DNA from: Streptomyces sp. D2-8
GTDB lineage: Bacteria; Actinomycetota; Actinomycetes; Streptomycetales; Streptomycetaceae
Direction of reading: 5' to 3'
DNA: 64,000 nucleotides
NCBI RefSeq assembly: GCF_023184515.1
Contig: NZ_JAAHBP010000011.1
Span: 124,001-188,000, forward strand
In this document: positions 18,045 to 25,955 of the stretch, one piece after another
Layout: every line of letters begins with the position of its first letter
How positions within the stretch are numbered: the first letter of the stretch is position 1
Notes under the pieces: generated by a model
The model's database searches: none
What the model was told of the DNA's origin: nothing
Seen by the model: only the letters and a program-made list of their open reading frames with translations
Position numbers and translations under genes: made by a program

Positions 18045-19163
18045 TCAGTGCGGAAGGCTCGCCGGGCTGCCGCCGTTCGCCTCGTAGCCCGCCACCGCCA
18101 GCGCCCGGTACACCGCGAACTCCGCCGCCGGGTCGGCGGACAGGGTCCAGGGCAGGGCACCCACGTGGCCGTCGATGTGTACCAGCTGGCTCATGGCCTC
18201 CGACCAGCGCTCGCCGCGGACCAGGAAGAACACCAGCATGTGCCGCACATGCGCCAGCATCGGGTCGTCGGGGCGGGCCGAGTGCACCGCGTGCAGCGCG
18301 CCGTGCACCGCCTTCGTGACGACCTCGCTCTGCCAGAAGTTCGCGACGAGGGTCACCTCGGGGAGGTGCTCGAACACCGCGAAGAGAGGCATCGCCGAGA
18401 GGAGGGAGCCCCGGGGCGCCCGGGCCGCCGCGGCCTCGGCGAACGAGTACGCCTCCGCGCGCGAGCCGTGCCACTTCTCGCACCAGTAGTGCAGCGCGGC
18501 CAGGTGCGCCCCCATGTGGGCCGGGGCGCGGTCCAGGATCTTCAGCCAGATCTGCTCGAAGTCCTTCTGGGAGTAGCCGAGACCGCGGGCCACCGACAGC
18601 TCGACGATGTACGGGATCGGGTCACCGGGGGCGAGCAGCGCCGCCTCGCCGCACGCCGTCCTCGCCTCCTCCATGATGATCTGGAACTCGTCCGTCCCCG
18701 GTGTCGCCGTCCGCCAGGCCTGCTGCACCAGGAACTCGGCGTGCACCGCCGCACCGCCCGCGTCCTTGGGCGCCTCGGCCCGCCACACGCGCAGCCACTG
18801 CCCGCCCGGCGTCTCGCCCACCCCGCCGGGCCGCCGCGAGAGCTCCAGCGAGGCAGCGCCCGCGAAGGCCTGCACGCGCTGCCAGCGCCGCTCGCCCTCC
18901 GACTCGGTGCCCGCCAGGAGCTGCTGCGCGGCGCGGTAGTCCTGCGTGCGCTGCACCACGTCCAGGACGTCCATCAGGTCCTGGTCGGGGCCGGGCATGC
19001 GGATGTCGAGCTCCTCCTCGAGGACGAAGCCGTAGTTCGCCGGGTCCGCCGCGTCCGGGTGGTCGGGCGAGACCAGCCCTATCGCACCGCGCCTGCGCCG
19101 CAGGAAGGGGAGCAGCACGAAGCCCAGCATGACCAGCGCGATCAGGACCCAGAGAATCTCCAT
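18045..19163 (-). CDS. Membrane-anchored helical-repeat protein
   Basis: A 372-residue protein with an N-terminal transmembrane helix (MEILWVLIALVMLGFVLLPF) followed by a basic stop-transfer RRRRG. A soluble helical region follows with TPR-like tandem units (AAALAPGDPIPY-type helices, HMGAHLAALHYWCEKWHGSRAEAYSFA). The start at ATG 19163 puts the helix at the extreme N-terminus. It is divergent from metB. No catalytic motif was found; it may be a scaffold at the membrane. Confidence 0.75.
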   Translation of the reverse strand: MEILWVLIALVMLGFVLLPFLRRRRGAIGLVSPDHPDAADPANYGFVLEEELDIRMPGPDQDLMDVLDVVQRTQDYRAAQQLLAGTESEGERRWQRVQAFAGAASLELSRRPGGVGETPGGQWLRVWRAEAPKDAGGAAVHAEFLVQQAWRTATPGTDEFQIIMEEARTACGEAALLAPGDPIPYIVELSVARGLGYSQKDFEQIWLKILDRAPAHMGAHLAALHYWCEKWHGSRAEAYSFAEAAAARAPRGSLLSAMPLFAVFEHLPEVTLVANFWQSEVVTKAVHGALHAVHSARPDDPMLAHVRHMLVFFLVRGERWSEAMSQLVHIDGHVGALPWTLSADPAAEFAVYRALAVAGYEANGGSPASLPH

Positions 19164-19281
19164 GCGACAAGCGAACCAGACCGCGCCGACAATTGGCCAA
19201 CCTGCTCCCGGAACCTGTGGAAAACCCCGCGCTGTCCCGTCCCCCGGCACTCTTCGCGTCGGCGCACTACCCTCGGTGCCC

Positions 19282-20436
19282 ATGAGCGACAGGCACATCA
19301 GTCAGCACTTCGAGACGCTCGCGATCCACGCGGGCAATACCGCCGACCCCTTGACGGGCGCGGTCGTCCCGCCGATCTACCAGGTCTCGACCTACAAGCA
19401 GGACGGCGTCGGCGGGTTGCGCGGCGGCTACGAGTACAGCCGCAGCGCCAATCCCACCAGGACCGCGCTGGAGGAGAACCTCGCCGCCCTGGAGGGCGGC
19501 CGCCGCGGTCTCGCGTTCGCGTCCGGGCTGGCGGCCGAGGACTGCCTGCTGCGTACGCTGCTCAGCCCCGGTGACCACGTGGTCATCCCGAACGACGCGT
19601 ACGGCGGCACGTTCCGCCTGTTCGCCAAGGTCGTCGCACGCTGGGGTGTGGAGTGGTCGGTCGCCGACACGAGCGATCCGGCCGCCGTGCGGGCCGCCGT
19701 CACCCCGAAGACCAAGGTCGTCTGGGTGGAGACCCCCTCCAACCCGCTCCTCGGCATCACCGACATCGCCGCCGTCGCCCAGGTCGCGCGGGACGCGGGC
19801 GCCCGCCTCGTCGTCGACAACACCTTCGCCACGCCCTACCTCCAGCAGCCCCTGGCGCTGGGCGCGGACATCGTCGTGCACTCGCTGACCAAGTACATGG
19901 GCGGCCACTCCGACGTCGTCGGCGGCGCCCTGATCACCGGCGACGCCGGCCTGGGCGAGGAACTGGCCTTCCACCAGAACGCGATGGGCGCGGTCGCCGG
20001 GCCCTTCGACTCCTGGCTGGTGCTGCGCGGCACCAAGACCCTCTCCGTGCGCATGGACCGGCACAGCGAGAACGCCGTCAAGGTCGCCGACATGCTCACC
20101 CGGCACGCGCGCGTGACGAGCGTGCTGTACCCGGGCCTGCCGGAGCACCCCGGTCACGAGGTCGCCGCCAAGCAGATGAAGGCGTTCGGCGGCATGGTCT
20201 CCTTCCGCGTCGAGGGCGGCGAGGAGGCGGCCGTCGAGGTCTGCAACCGCGCCAAGATCTTCACGCTGGGCGAGTCCCTGGGCGGCGTCGAGTCGCTGAT
20301 CGAGCACCCCGGCCGCATGACGCACGCCTCCGTGGCCGGCTCGGCCCTCGAGGTCCCCGCCGACCTGGTGCGGCTGTCGGTGGGCATCGAGAACGCCGAC
20401 GACCTGCTGGAGGACCTCCAGCAGGCGCTCGGCTAG
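19282..20436 (+). CDS. metB: Cystathionine gamma-synthase
   Basis: A 384-residue PLP enzyme of the Cys/Met metabolism family. FETLAIHAGN at the start, YEYSRSANPTR, and HSLTKYMGGHSDVVGG with PLP-binding Lys204 are diagnostic. The conserved SLGGVESLIEHP and MTH segments follow. It joins cysteine to activated homoserine in methionine synthesis or, as in many actinomycetes, works in the reverse transsulfuration direction (CGL), which sequence alone does not separate well. The start is ATG 19282. Confidence 0.92.
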   Translation: MSDRHISQHFETLAIHAGNTADPLTGAVVPPIYQVSTYKQDGVGGLRGGYEYSRSANPTRTALEENLAALEGGRRGLAFASGLAAEDCLLRTLLSPGDHVVIPNDAYGGTFRLFAKVVARWGVEWSVADTSDPAAVRAAVTPKTKVVWVETPSNPLLGITDIAAVAQVARDAGARLVVDNTFATPYLQQPLALGADIVVHSLTKYMGGHSDVVGGALITGDAGLGEELAFHQNAMGAVAGPFDSWLVLRGTKTLSVRMDRHSENAVKVADMLTRHARVTSVLYPGLPEHPGHEVAAKQMKAFGGMVSFRVEGGEEAAVEVCNRAKIFTLGESLGGVESLIEHPGRMTHASVAGSALEVPADLVRLSVGIENADDLLEDLQQALG

Positions 20437-20454
20437 GCCTGGGCCTGCGCAGGG

Positions 20455-20703
20455 TCACCAGCCGGTGAGGGGTGGAGTCGTGTCGGACGGCGGCTCCACC
20501 CACGGGCGGGCCGTCAGCGCCCACACCGCGAACGCCACGGCCGCCGCGCACAGCAGCAGCCACATCGCGCGGCGGGCGAGCGTCCTGCGTCGCAGCATGC
20601 GGCCGCCGCGGCGCACCGCCTCCGTGTGGATCTCGGGCGGCAGGGGCCGTGGCGCCTGCTCCAGGAGGCGGCGTACGGCCGCGTCGCGGTCGTTCCCGCT
20701 CAT
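20455..20703 (-). CDS. Small single-pass membrane protein downstream of the sigma factor
   Basis: An 82-residue protein: charged cytoplasmic N-terminus (MSGNDRDAAVRRLLEQAP), basic patch RRRTLARR, one transmembrane helix (AMWLLLCAAAVAFAVWAL) and a short Pro-rich exterior. It begins 25 bp after the sigma-like gene on the same strand. The arrangement and topology suggest a membrane partner of that sigma factor, possibly anti-sigma, but the zinc-binding HxxxCxxC motif of ZAS anti-sigmas is absent. Confidence 0.65.
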   Translation of the reverse strand: MSGNDRDAAVRRLLEQAPRPLPPEIHTEAVRRGGRMLRRRTLARRAMWLLLCAAAVAFAVWALTARPWVEPPSDTTPPLTGW

Positions 20704-20728
20704 GCCGCCCTCCGCTCGCCGGCCGGGC

Positions 20729-21232
20729 TCATGACGGCACCGTCTTCGCGGCCGTCACCGCGGGCGCCGGGCCCCGCGGCCGGTGCAGCAGGGCCGACGT
20801 CGCCCGGTGGCAGACCGCCCGGACCCGCTCCGGGGACAGGCCGAGCAGGGCCGCCGTCTGCTCCTCGGCGACGCCTTCGTGGAGCCTGAGCACCAGGATC
20901 AGCCGTTCCTGCGGGGTCAGCGGGGCCAGAGGGCTCGCGGGGTGCGGCCGGGAGCGGCCGAGTGCGCCGTGGTGGTGCCACGCGCCGCGCGCGAAGCGGG
21001 TCGCCAGGTACGAGCGGGTGCGGTCGTACGGGTCCTCGCCGTGCAGCCGGTCCCAGCGCGCGTACGTGTGCGCCAGGGCCAGCGTCAGCAGGCGCCGCGC
21101 GCGGGGGTTGTCGTCGGGGGCCTCCGCGGTGAGCAGCGTGGCGGCATGCAGCAGCCGCCCGGCCGCGCCCGCGACGAACGCCTCGAACTCCCGGGCGCGA
21201 CGGGTTGCCCGGGACGCATGCCGCTCCAGCAC
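20729..21232 (-). CDS. ECF-like RNA polymerase sigma factor
   Basis: A 167-residue protein with a sigma-70 family region 2-like N-terminus (FEAFVAGAAGRLLHAATLLT) and a clear region 4 helix-turn-helix, LTPQERLILVLRLHEGVAEEQTAALLGLSPERVRAVCHRA. The N-terminal half is divergent from the classic SigE family but the length is right. The GTG start at 21232 has GGGAGG upstream. It is followed by a small membrane protein that may regulate it. The target regulon is unknown. Confidence 0.75.
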   Translation of the reverse strand: MLERHASRATRRAREFEAFVAGAAGRLLHAATLLTAEAPDDNPRARRLLTLALAHTYARWDRLHGEDPYDRTRSYLATRFARGAWHHHGALGRSRPHPASPLAPLTPQERLILVLRLHEGVAEEQTAALLGLSPERVRAVCHRATSALLHRPRGPAPAVTAAKTVPS

Positions 21233-21416
21233 CGCGCCTCCCGCCTGACGGCGACCCTGAGGATGCGGGCCCCGGACGCGCGCGACGGGGGCCCGGTCTC
21301 ATATCAGGCCGGCGACGGCCCCGAGGTCAAGAGCCGCGCACGGTTCGGGTGGCGCCACGCACGCGTGGGGCCGCGGTCGTCGTGCCGTACGGCGGCAGGG
21401 CCCGGCCGCCGGGCGG

Positions 21417-21941
21417 TCAGGATGCCGACTGTGCCTCCGGCCCCGGCACCCCCTGCGCCGCCATCCGGGAGGACAGCGCGGTGTTGAAGCGCGTGAGGAG
21501 GTCGCAGAACGCCTCGCGCTCCTCGGGCTCCCAGTCGTGGGTCAGCTCGGCCATCAACTGGCGCCGGGAGGAGCGCACTTCCTCCAGGCGGGCCTGCCCG
21601 CGCGGGGACAGTTGCAGCACCACCGCGCGCCCGTCCTCGGGGTGCGAGGTGCGCTTGACCAGGCCGGTGTCGACGAGCGGAGCCACCTGCCGGGTGACCG
21701 TCGACGAGTCGATCCCCATGCTCGCGGCGAGCGCCTTGACGCCCATCGGGCCTTCCTTGTCGAGGCGGTTGAGCAGCAGGTACGCGGCGCGGTCCATGGA
21801 GTTGCGCACCTGCCCGACTCCGCCGAGCCGGGTCTGTTCGGCACGGCGGGCGAACAGCGCCACCTCGTGCTGCAGCGTGTCGAGAAGACCGGTGTCACCG
21901 ACGGTCGTCATGTCCATCGACATTTCAGGTGTTGTGGGCAT
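21417..21941 (-). CDS. MarR-family transcription regulator
   Basis: A 174-residue winged-helix regulator. Recognition region: GPMGVKALAASMGIDSSTVTRQVAPLVDTGLVKRTSHPEDGRAVVLQLSPRG, i.e. helix-turn-helix followed by the DxR wing. The N- and C-terminal helices for dimerisation are present. ATG 21941 is selected; a second in-frame ATG lies near residue 8. It is divergent from the threonine dehydratase gene, which it may or may not control. Confidence 0.9.
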   Translation of the reverse strand: MPTTPEMSMDMTTVGDTGLLDTLQHEVALFARRAEQTRLGGVGQVRNSMDRAAYLLLNRLDKEGPMGVKALAASMGIDSSTVTRQVAPLVDTGLVKRTSHPEDGRAVVLQLSPRGQARLEEVRSSRRQLMAELTHDWEPEEREAFCDLLTRFNTALSSRMAAQGVPGPEAQSAS

Positions 21942-22086
21942 CGCCGGGGGCTCACTTCGTGGAGGGCTGGCAGATTGGGGGACAGGGTACGCGGCCGGAA
22001 GGCAGGTCGTACCGGCGCTGTGCAAAGCGGGTCTCGGAGGTTGGTCACTACGGTCGTTCCCGCCTGTGAACTGCGATGCTGGAGTC

Positions 22087-23316
22087 ATGAGCTACAGCAC
22101 GGCTGACTCCTTTCGGCCCGTCACCCTCGACGATGTGCGCGGAGCGCAGAAGATGCTCGCGGGTGTGGCGCGGGTGAGCGCGATGGAGGGCAGCAGGCAC
22201 CTGTCCCAGATGGTCGGTGCGCCGGTGCATCTCAAGTGCGAGAACCTCCAGCGGACGGGCTCGTTCAAGCTGCGTGGCGCCTACGTCCGGATCGCCGGTC
22301 TGCTGCCGGAGGAGCGCGCCGCCGGTGTCGTCGCCGCGAGCGCCGGCAACCACGCGCAGGGCGTCGCCCTCGCGTCCTCCCTGCTCGGCGTGCGCTCCAC
22401 GGTGTTCATGCCGAAGGGCGCCCCGCTGCCGAAGGTCAGCGCCACCCGGGACTACGGGGCGGAGGTGCGGCTGCACGGCCAGGTGGTCGACGAGACGCTG
22501 GCCGCCGCTCAGGAGTACGCGGCCGAGACGGGCGCGGTGTTCATCCACCCCTTCGACCACCCCGACATCATCGCGGGCCAGGGCACGGTGGGCCTGGAGA
22601 TCCTGGAGCAGTGCCCCGAGGCGCGCACGATCCTCGTCGGCATCGGCGGGGGCGGGCTGGCCGCCGGGATCGCGGTGGCGGTGAAGTCCCTGCGGCCGGA
22701 GGTGAGGGTCGTGGGTGTGCAGGCGGCGGGCGCGGCGGCCTACCCGCCCTCGCTGGCGGCGGGCCGGCCGGTGTCGGTCGAGAACCCGGCGACGATGGCC
22801 GACGGCATCAAGGTCGGGCGGCCGGGTGACGTGCCGTTCGGCATCATCGGCGAGCTGGTCGACGAGGTGCGCACGGTCAGCGAGGACGAGCTGTCCGCCG
22901 CGCTGCTGCTGTGCCTGGAGCGGGCCAAGCTGGTCGTGGAACCGGCCGGGGCGAGCCCGGTCGCGGCGCTGCTGAGCGAGCCCGGCGCCTTCGAGGGCCC
23001 GGTCGTCGCGGTGCTGTCCGGCGGCAACGTCGACCCGGTGCTGATGGAGCGGGTGCTGCGGCACGGCATGGCCGCGCAGGGCCGCTACCTGGCGGTCCGG
23101 CTGCGGCTGACGGACCGGCCCGGTGCTCTCGCCACTCTTCTGGGCGCGTTGTCAGTGGTCGACGCTAACGTCCTCGATGTGAGCCATGTGCGAACCGACC
23201 CACGGCTCGGGCTCACGGAGGCGGAGGTCGAGCTGCACCTGGAGACGAAGGGCCCGGCGCACTGCGCCGAGGTGGGGCAGGCGCTGCGCGAGGCGGGCTA
23301 CACGGTCATCGGCTGA
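22087..23316 (+). CDS. ilvA: Threonine ammonia-lyase with C-terminal ACT domain
   Basis: A 409-residue PLP enzyme that turns threonine to 2-oxobutyrate, the first committed step toward isoleucine. RTGSFKLRGAY carries PLP Lys61, SAGNHAQGVA is the cofactor phosphate region, and GIGGGGLAAG is the Gly-rich loop. The C-terminus (about 330-409) is a single ACT domain (RLRLTDRPGALATLLGALS). That is the short, ACT-containing architecture, unlike E. coli IlvA with two ACT-like domains. The symbol ilvA is used as in other actinobacteria; tdcB-like catabolic function is possible. Confidence 0.92.
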   Translation: MSYSTADSFRPVTLDDVRGAQKMLAGVARVSAMEGSRHLSQMVGAPVHLKCENLQRTGSFKLRGAYVRIAGLLPEERAAGVVAASAGNHAQGVALASSLLGVRSTVFMPKGAPLPKVSATRDYGAEVRLHGQVVDETLAAAQEYAAETGAVFIHPFDHPDIIAGQGTVGLEILEQCPEARTILVGIGGGGLAAGIAVAVKSLRPEVRVVGVQAAGAAAYPPSLAAGRPVSVENPATMADGIKVGRPGDVPFGIIGELVDEVRTVSEDELSAALLLCLERAKLVVEPAGASPVAALLSEPGAFEGPVVAVLSGGNVDPVLMERVLRHGMAAQGRYLAVRLRLTDRPGALATLLGALSVVDANVLDVSHVRTDPRLGLTEAEVELHLETKGPAHCAEVGQALREAGYTVIG

Positions 23317-23467
23317 CCCGGCTCCCGCGCCGTTCGAAGATCCTTTCGTCTCACGGAGCGCAACGCGGAGAAACTCATTGTGAGACGCGATACATCGCGT
23401 TATGGTGTGTCGGTGAGAAACCTCACCGGACGTCTGTCCGGTCATCCCCGAAGACGTGGAGACTCAT

Positions 23468-24445
23468 ATGCCAGGCGCCATCTACGCCGAAGGTCTGGTC
23501 AAGACCTTCGGTGACGTCAAGGCCTTGGACGGCGTCGACCTCGACGTGCCCGAGGGCACGGTCCTCGGCCTGCTCGGGCCGAACGGCGCGGGCAAGACCA
23601 CCACCGTCCGCTGCCTGACCACCCTGCTGCGGCCCGACAGCGGCCGGGCGGTGGTCGCGGGAATCGACGTGCTCGAACAGCCCGACGCGGTCCGCCGCTC
23701 CATCGGCCTGTCCGGCCAGTTCGCGGCGGTCGACGAATACCTGACCGGCCGGGAGAACCTCCAGATGGTCGGCCGGCTCTACCAGATACGGGCGAAGGCG
23801 GCGAAGGAGCGCGCGGCCGAGCTGCTGGAGCAGTTCCACCTCACGGACGCCGCGGACCGCCCCACCAAGACCTACTCGGGCGGCATGCGCCGCCGCCTCG
23901 ACCTCGCGGCGGCCCTGGTCGTCTCGCCGCCCGTGATGTTCATGGACGAGCCGACGACCGGCCTCGACCCCCGCAACCGCCAGCAGCTGTGGGAGGTCAT
24001 CAAGCAACTGGTCTCCGGCGGTACGACGCTGCTGCTGACCACGCAGTACCTGGAGGAGGCCGACCACCTGGCCCACGACATCGCGGTGGTCGACCACGGC
24101 AAGGTCATCGCCCAGGGCACCTCCGACCAGCTCAAGGCCCGCACCGGCGGCGAGCGCGTCGAGGTCGTGGTGCACCAGCGCGAGCACATCCAGGCCGCCT
24201 CCGAGGTCCTCGCCGGCTTCGGCAAGGGCGAGACCACCGTCGAGGAGCACATGCGCAAGCTCACCGCCCCCGTGACCGGCGGCGCCAAGCTCCTCGCCGA
24301 GGTCATCCGCGAACTGGACACCCGGGGCATCGAGATCGACGACATCGGCCTGCGCCGGCCGACCCTCGACGACGTCTTCCTGTCCCTCACGGGACACGTG
24401 GCCGAGGCCAAGGACGTGGAGAACGACAAGGAGGCCGCCCAGTGA
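23468..24445 (+). CDS. ABC transporter ATP-binding protein (DrrA-like)
   Basis: A 325-residue ATPase of the daunorubicin-resistance exporter type. Walker A GPNGAGKTTT (about residue 35), signature YSGGMRRRLDLAAAL, Walker B VMFMDEPTTGLD, and the C-terminal extension LRRPTLDDVFLSLTGH seen in the DrrA family. Start ATG 23468 has GGAG six bases upstream. Its stop overlaps the next start (GTGA) at 24442-24445. The native partner permease beginning there is split by an integrative element, and the nearest intact partner is the element-borne permease at 24642. Substrates are probably drugs or lipids. Confidence 0.93.
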   Translation: MPGAIYAEGLVKTFGDVKALDGVDLDVPEGTVLGLLGPNGAGKTTTVRCLTTLLRPDSGRAVVAGIDVLEQPDAVRRSIGLSGQFAAVDEYLTGRENLQMVGRLYQIRAKAAKERAAELLEQFHLTDAADRPTKTYSGGMRRRLDLAAALVVSPPVMFMDEPTTGLDPRNRQQLWEVIKQLVSGGTTLLLTTQYLEEADHLAHDIAVVDHGKVIAQGTSDQLKARTGGERVEVVVHQREHIQAASEVLAGFGKGETTVEEHMRKLTAPVTGGAKLLAEVIRELDTRGIEIDDIGLRRPTLDDVFLSLTGHVAEAKDVENDKEAAQ

Positions 24446-24557
24446 GCGCCGTCACCGACACCGTGCGGGTCGCACCGGCCACGAACCCGGTCAGCCAGTC
24501 GATCAGGGACTCGATGGTCGTCGCCCAGCGCAACCTGATCCGCATGTCCCGGATCCC
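24442..24557 (+). pseudogene. 5' fragment of the host ABC permease, cut by the element
   Basis: The first 38 codons plus two bases of the host permease (MSAVTDTVRVAPATN ... RNLIRMSRI), overlapping the ATPase stop by GTGA. Reading runs on across the junction into element sequence as far as a stop at 24643-24645, giving a 67-residue chimeric peptide. Joining base 24557 to base 28893 recreates an in-frame gene of 285 codons reading RIPEMIIYGL at the joint. Confidence 0.92.
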
Positions 24558-24581
24558 GAATCCTGTTCGCTCGTATCGGCC
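24551..24581 (+). other. attL of the serine-integrase element
   Basis: Host half GGATC, 2-bp core CC (24556-24557) and element arm P' (24558-24581, GAATCCTGTT ... ATCGGCC). The outer part of P' is the complement of the P arm at attR: 16 of 23 positions pair, including GGCCG and TACG blocks. That inverted symmetry is what an attP of a large serine integrase should show. Confidence 0.82.
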
Positions 24582-24641
24582 AGGATCCATCTCGCTGCGC
24601 ACCCAAGACCGGCGCACCGACACCTCGAAGGAGCAGGTGAA

Positions 24642-25442
24642 GTGAGCGCCATCAGCGATTCCGCGGTCATCGCCCGTAGGAATCTGATTCGCATGGGCCG
24701 GATTCCCGAAATGCTAGTTTTTGGGCTACTCCAACCCATCATGTTCGTGGTGCTGTTCACTTACGTTTTCGGCGGCTCGATCCAGGTCGGCACGTCCAGT
24801 TCCACCCAGGCCTACCGCGAGTTCCTGATGGCTGGCATCTTCGCCCAGACCGTCACGTTCGCTACGGCGGGTGCTGGTGCGGGCATCGCCGACGACATGC
24901 ACAAGGGCCTCGTCGACCGCTTCCGCTCCCTGCCCATGGCGCGCGGCGCGGTCCTGACGGGGCGCACCCTAGCCGACCTGGTCCAAACAGGGCTGACCCT
25001 GCTCGTCCTCGCGGTCGTCGCCGTGCTGGTCGGCTGGCGTACGCACGAGAACTTCGGCAAGGTACTCGTCGGATTCGGCCTGCTTCTGCTGCTCGGATAC
25101 GCGTTCTCGTGGATTGGCGCGCTCATCGGGCTGTCCGTGCGCACTCCTGAAGCGGCGACCTCGGGTGGCCTGATCTGGCTGTTCCCGCTGACGTTCATCT
25201 CGAACGCGTTCGTGGACGCGAACCAGATGCCGACCTTCCTGCGGCACATCGCGGAGTGGAACCCGTTCAGCGCCACTGTGCAGGCGTGCCGCGAACTGTT
25301 CGGCAACCTCCCCCCGGGCTTCCAGACGCCCGACGCCTGGCCCATGCAGCACCCCGTGTGGGCCTCGCTGATCTGGTCGGTCGTGATCATCCTGATCTTC
25401 CGTTCACTCGCGGTCCGTAAGTACCGCCGGGCGGCCGGTTGA
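24642..25442 (+). CDS. Element-borne replacement ABC-2 permease (DrrB-like)
   Basis: A 266-residue permease with six predicted helices, starting MSAISDSAVIARRNLIRM. By eye it is about three quarters identical to the interrupted host permease along its length (shared IADDMHKGL, SLPMARGAVL, LIGxSVRTPEAATS, HIAEWNPFSATVQACR). GTG 24642 overlaps the stop of the disrupted host frame (GTGA), with AAGGAG upstream, so translation coupling from the ATPase gene is kept. Around the region matching attB the copy uses rare codons (two CTA, GTT, TTT, AGG), while the rest is ordinary high G+C. It most likely replaces the partner of the ATPase at 23468. Confidence 0.92.
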   Translation: MSAISDSAVIARRNLIRMGRIPEMLVFGLLQPIMFVVLFTYVFGGSIQVGTSSSTQAYREFLMAGIFAQTVTFATAGAGAGIADDMHKGLVDRFRSLPMARGAVLTGRTLADLVQTGLTLLVLAVVAVLVGWRTHENFGKVLVGFGLLLLLGYAFSWIGALIGLSVRTPEAATSGGLIWLFPLTFISNAFVDANQMPTFLRHIAEWNPFSATVQACRELFGNLPPGFQTPDAWPMQHPVWASLIWSVVIILIFRSLAVRKYRRAAG

Positions 25443-25450
25443 ACGCTCCG

Positions 25451-25465
25451 CCGAATCCTGTTCGC
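25451..25465 (+). repeat. Second copy of the P' inner arm
   Basis: CCGAATCCTGTTCGC here is identical to 24556-24570, i.e. the att core plus the first 13 bases of P'. It lies 8 bp after the stop of the carried permease. The sequence beyond differs (CAAAGTGG instead of TCGTATCGG). The two copies bracket the permease as a direct-repeat cassette of about 0.9 kb. Confidence 0.85.
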
Positions 25466-25530
25466 CAAAGTGGTCAGGCTTCAGCTGGCCTACGAGCCTC
25501 ATTGACAAGGCGAAACAACCCACGTCGAAG

Positions 25531-25560
25531 CCCCCTCCAAGGAGATGGAGGGGGTTCCTT
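25531..25560 (+). terminator. Terminator after the carried permease
   Basis: An 8-bp stem, CCCCCTCC with GGAGGGGG, and an 8-base loop, followed by TTCCTT. It would stop transcription of the ABC operon before the rest of the element. Confidence 0.75.
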
Positions 25561-25658
25561 CTATGCCTCTGCGGCTCGTTACGGCTGGCTTCGCTGGGTA
25601 CGGTCTTGGTCGTGTCCGGTGCATGCGGGGTTGGTCACCCTGGGCGTGTGCTGGTTGA

Positions 25659-25925
25659 TCGCGCGCGACTAGGGGAGCTGGTACGGGCACGGCGGTTGAC
25701 GCTGCTCGATCGGAAGAGGGGTTCACGTCGTCGGCGGCTGCGCGGGTAGCGGGGGCTGCGTGCCGGGCTGCTGGGCTCAACGACACAGGAGCTGAGCTGA
25801 ATCTACGCCTCCACGCTTGGGCTCACACCCTGGGCTACCGGGGCCACGTCCTGACGAAGTCCCGTGCCTACTCGACCACGTACGCGGCGCTTCGCGCTGA
25901 CCGGGCACACCACAAGGGCCACGTC
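25659..25925 (+). pseudogene. C-terminal fragment of a RepSA-like replication initiator
   Basis: Conceptual translation in one frame after a stop at 25656 gives GAGTGTAVD ... SAAARVAGAACRAAG ... LRLHAWAHTLGYRGHVLTKS, then RAYSTTYAALRADRA. The LGYxGHxxTKSRxYSTT pattern is characteristic of the C-terminus of RepSA-type initiators of Streptomyces integrative plasmids such as pSAM2. There is no start, and the larger N-terminal part is missing. This is direct evidence that the element derives from, or captured, an integrative plasmid. Confidence 0.7.
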
Positions 25926-25955
25926 GACGCGCCTAGCGCGTGTATCGAAAGTGGA

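Noticed and set aside
24442..25442. Two native tandem permease genes in the ABC operon
   Set aside because: The first frame ends after 67 codons and its missing part is found 4.3 kb downstream in frame, so it is an insertion, not a two-permease operon.
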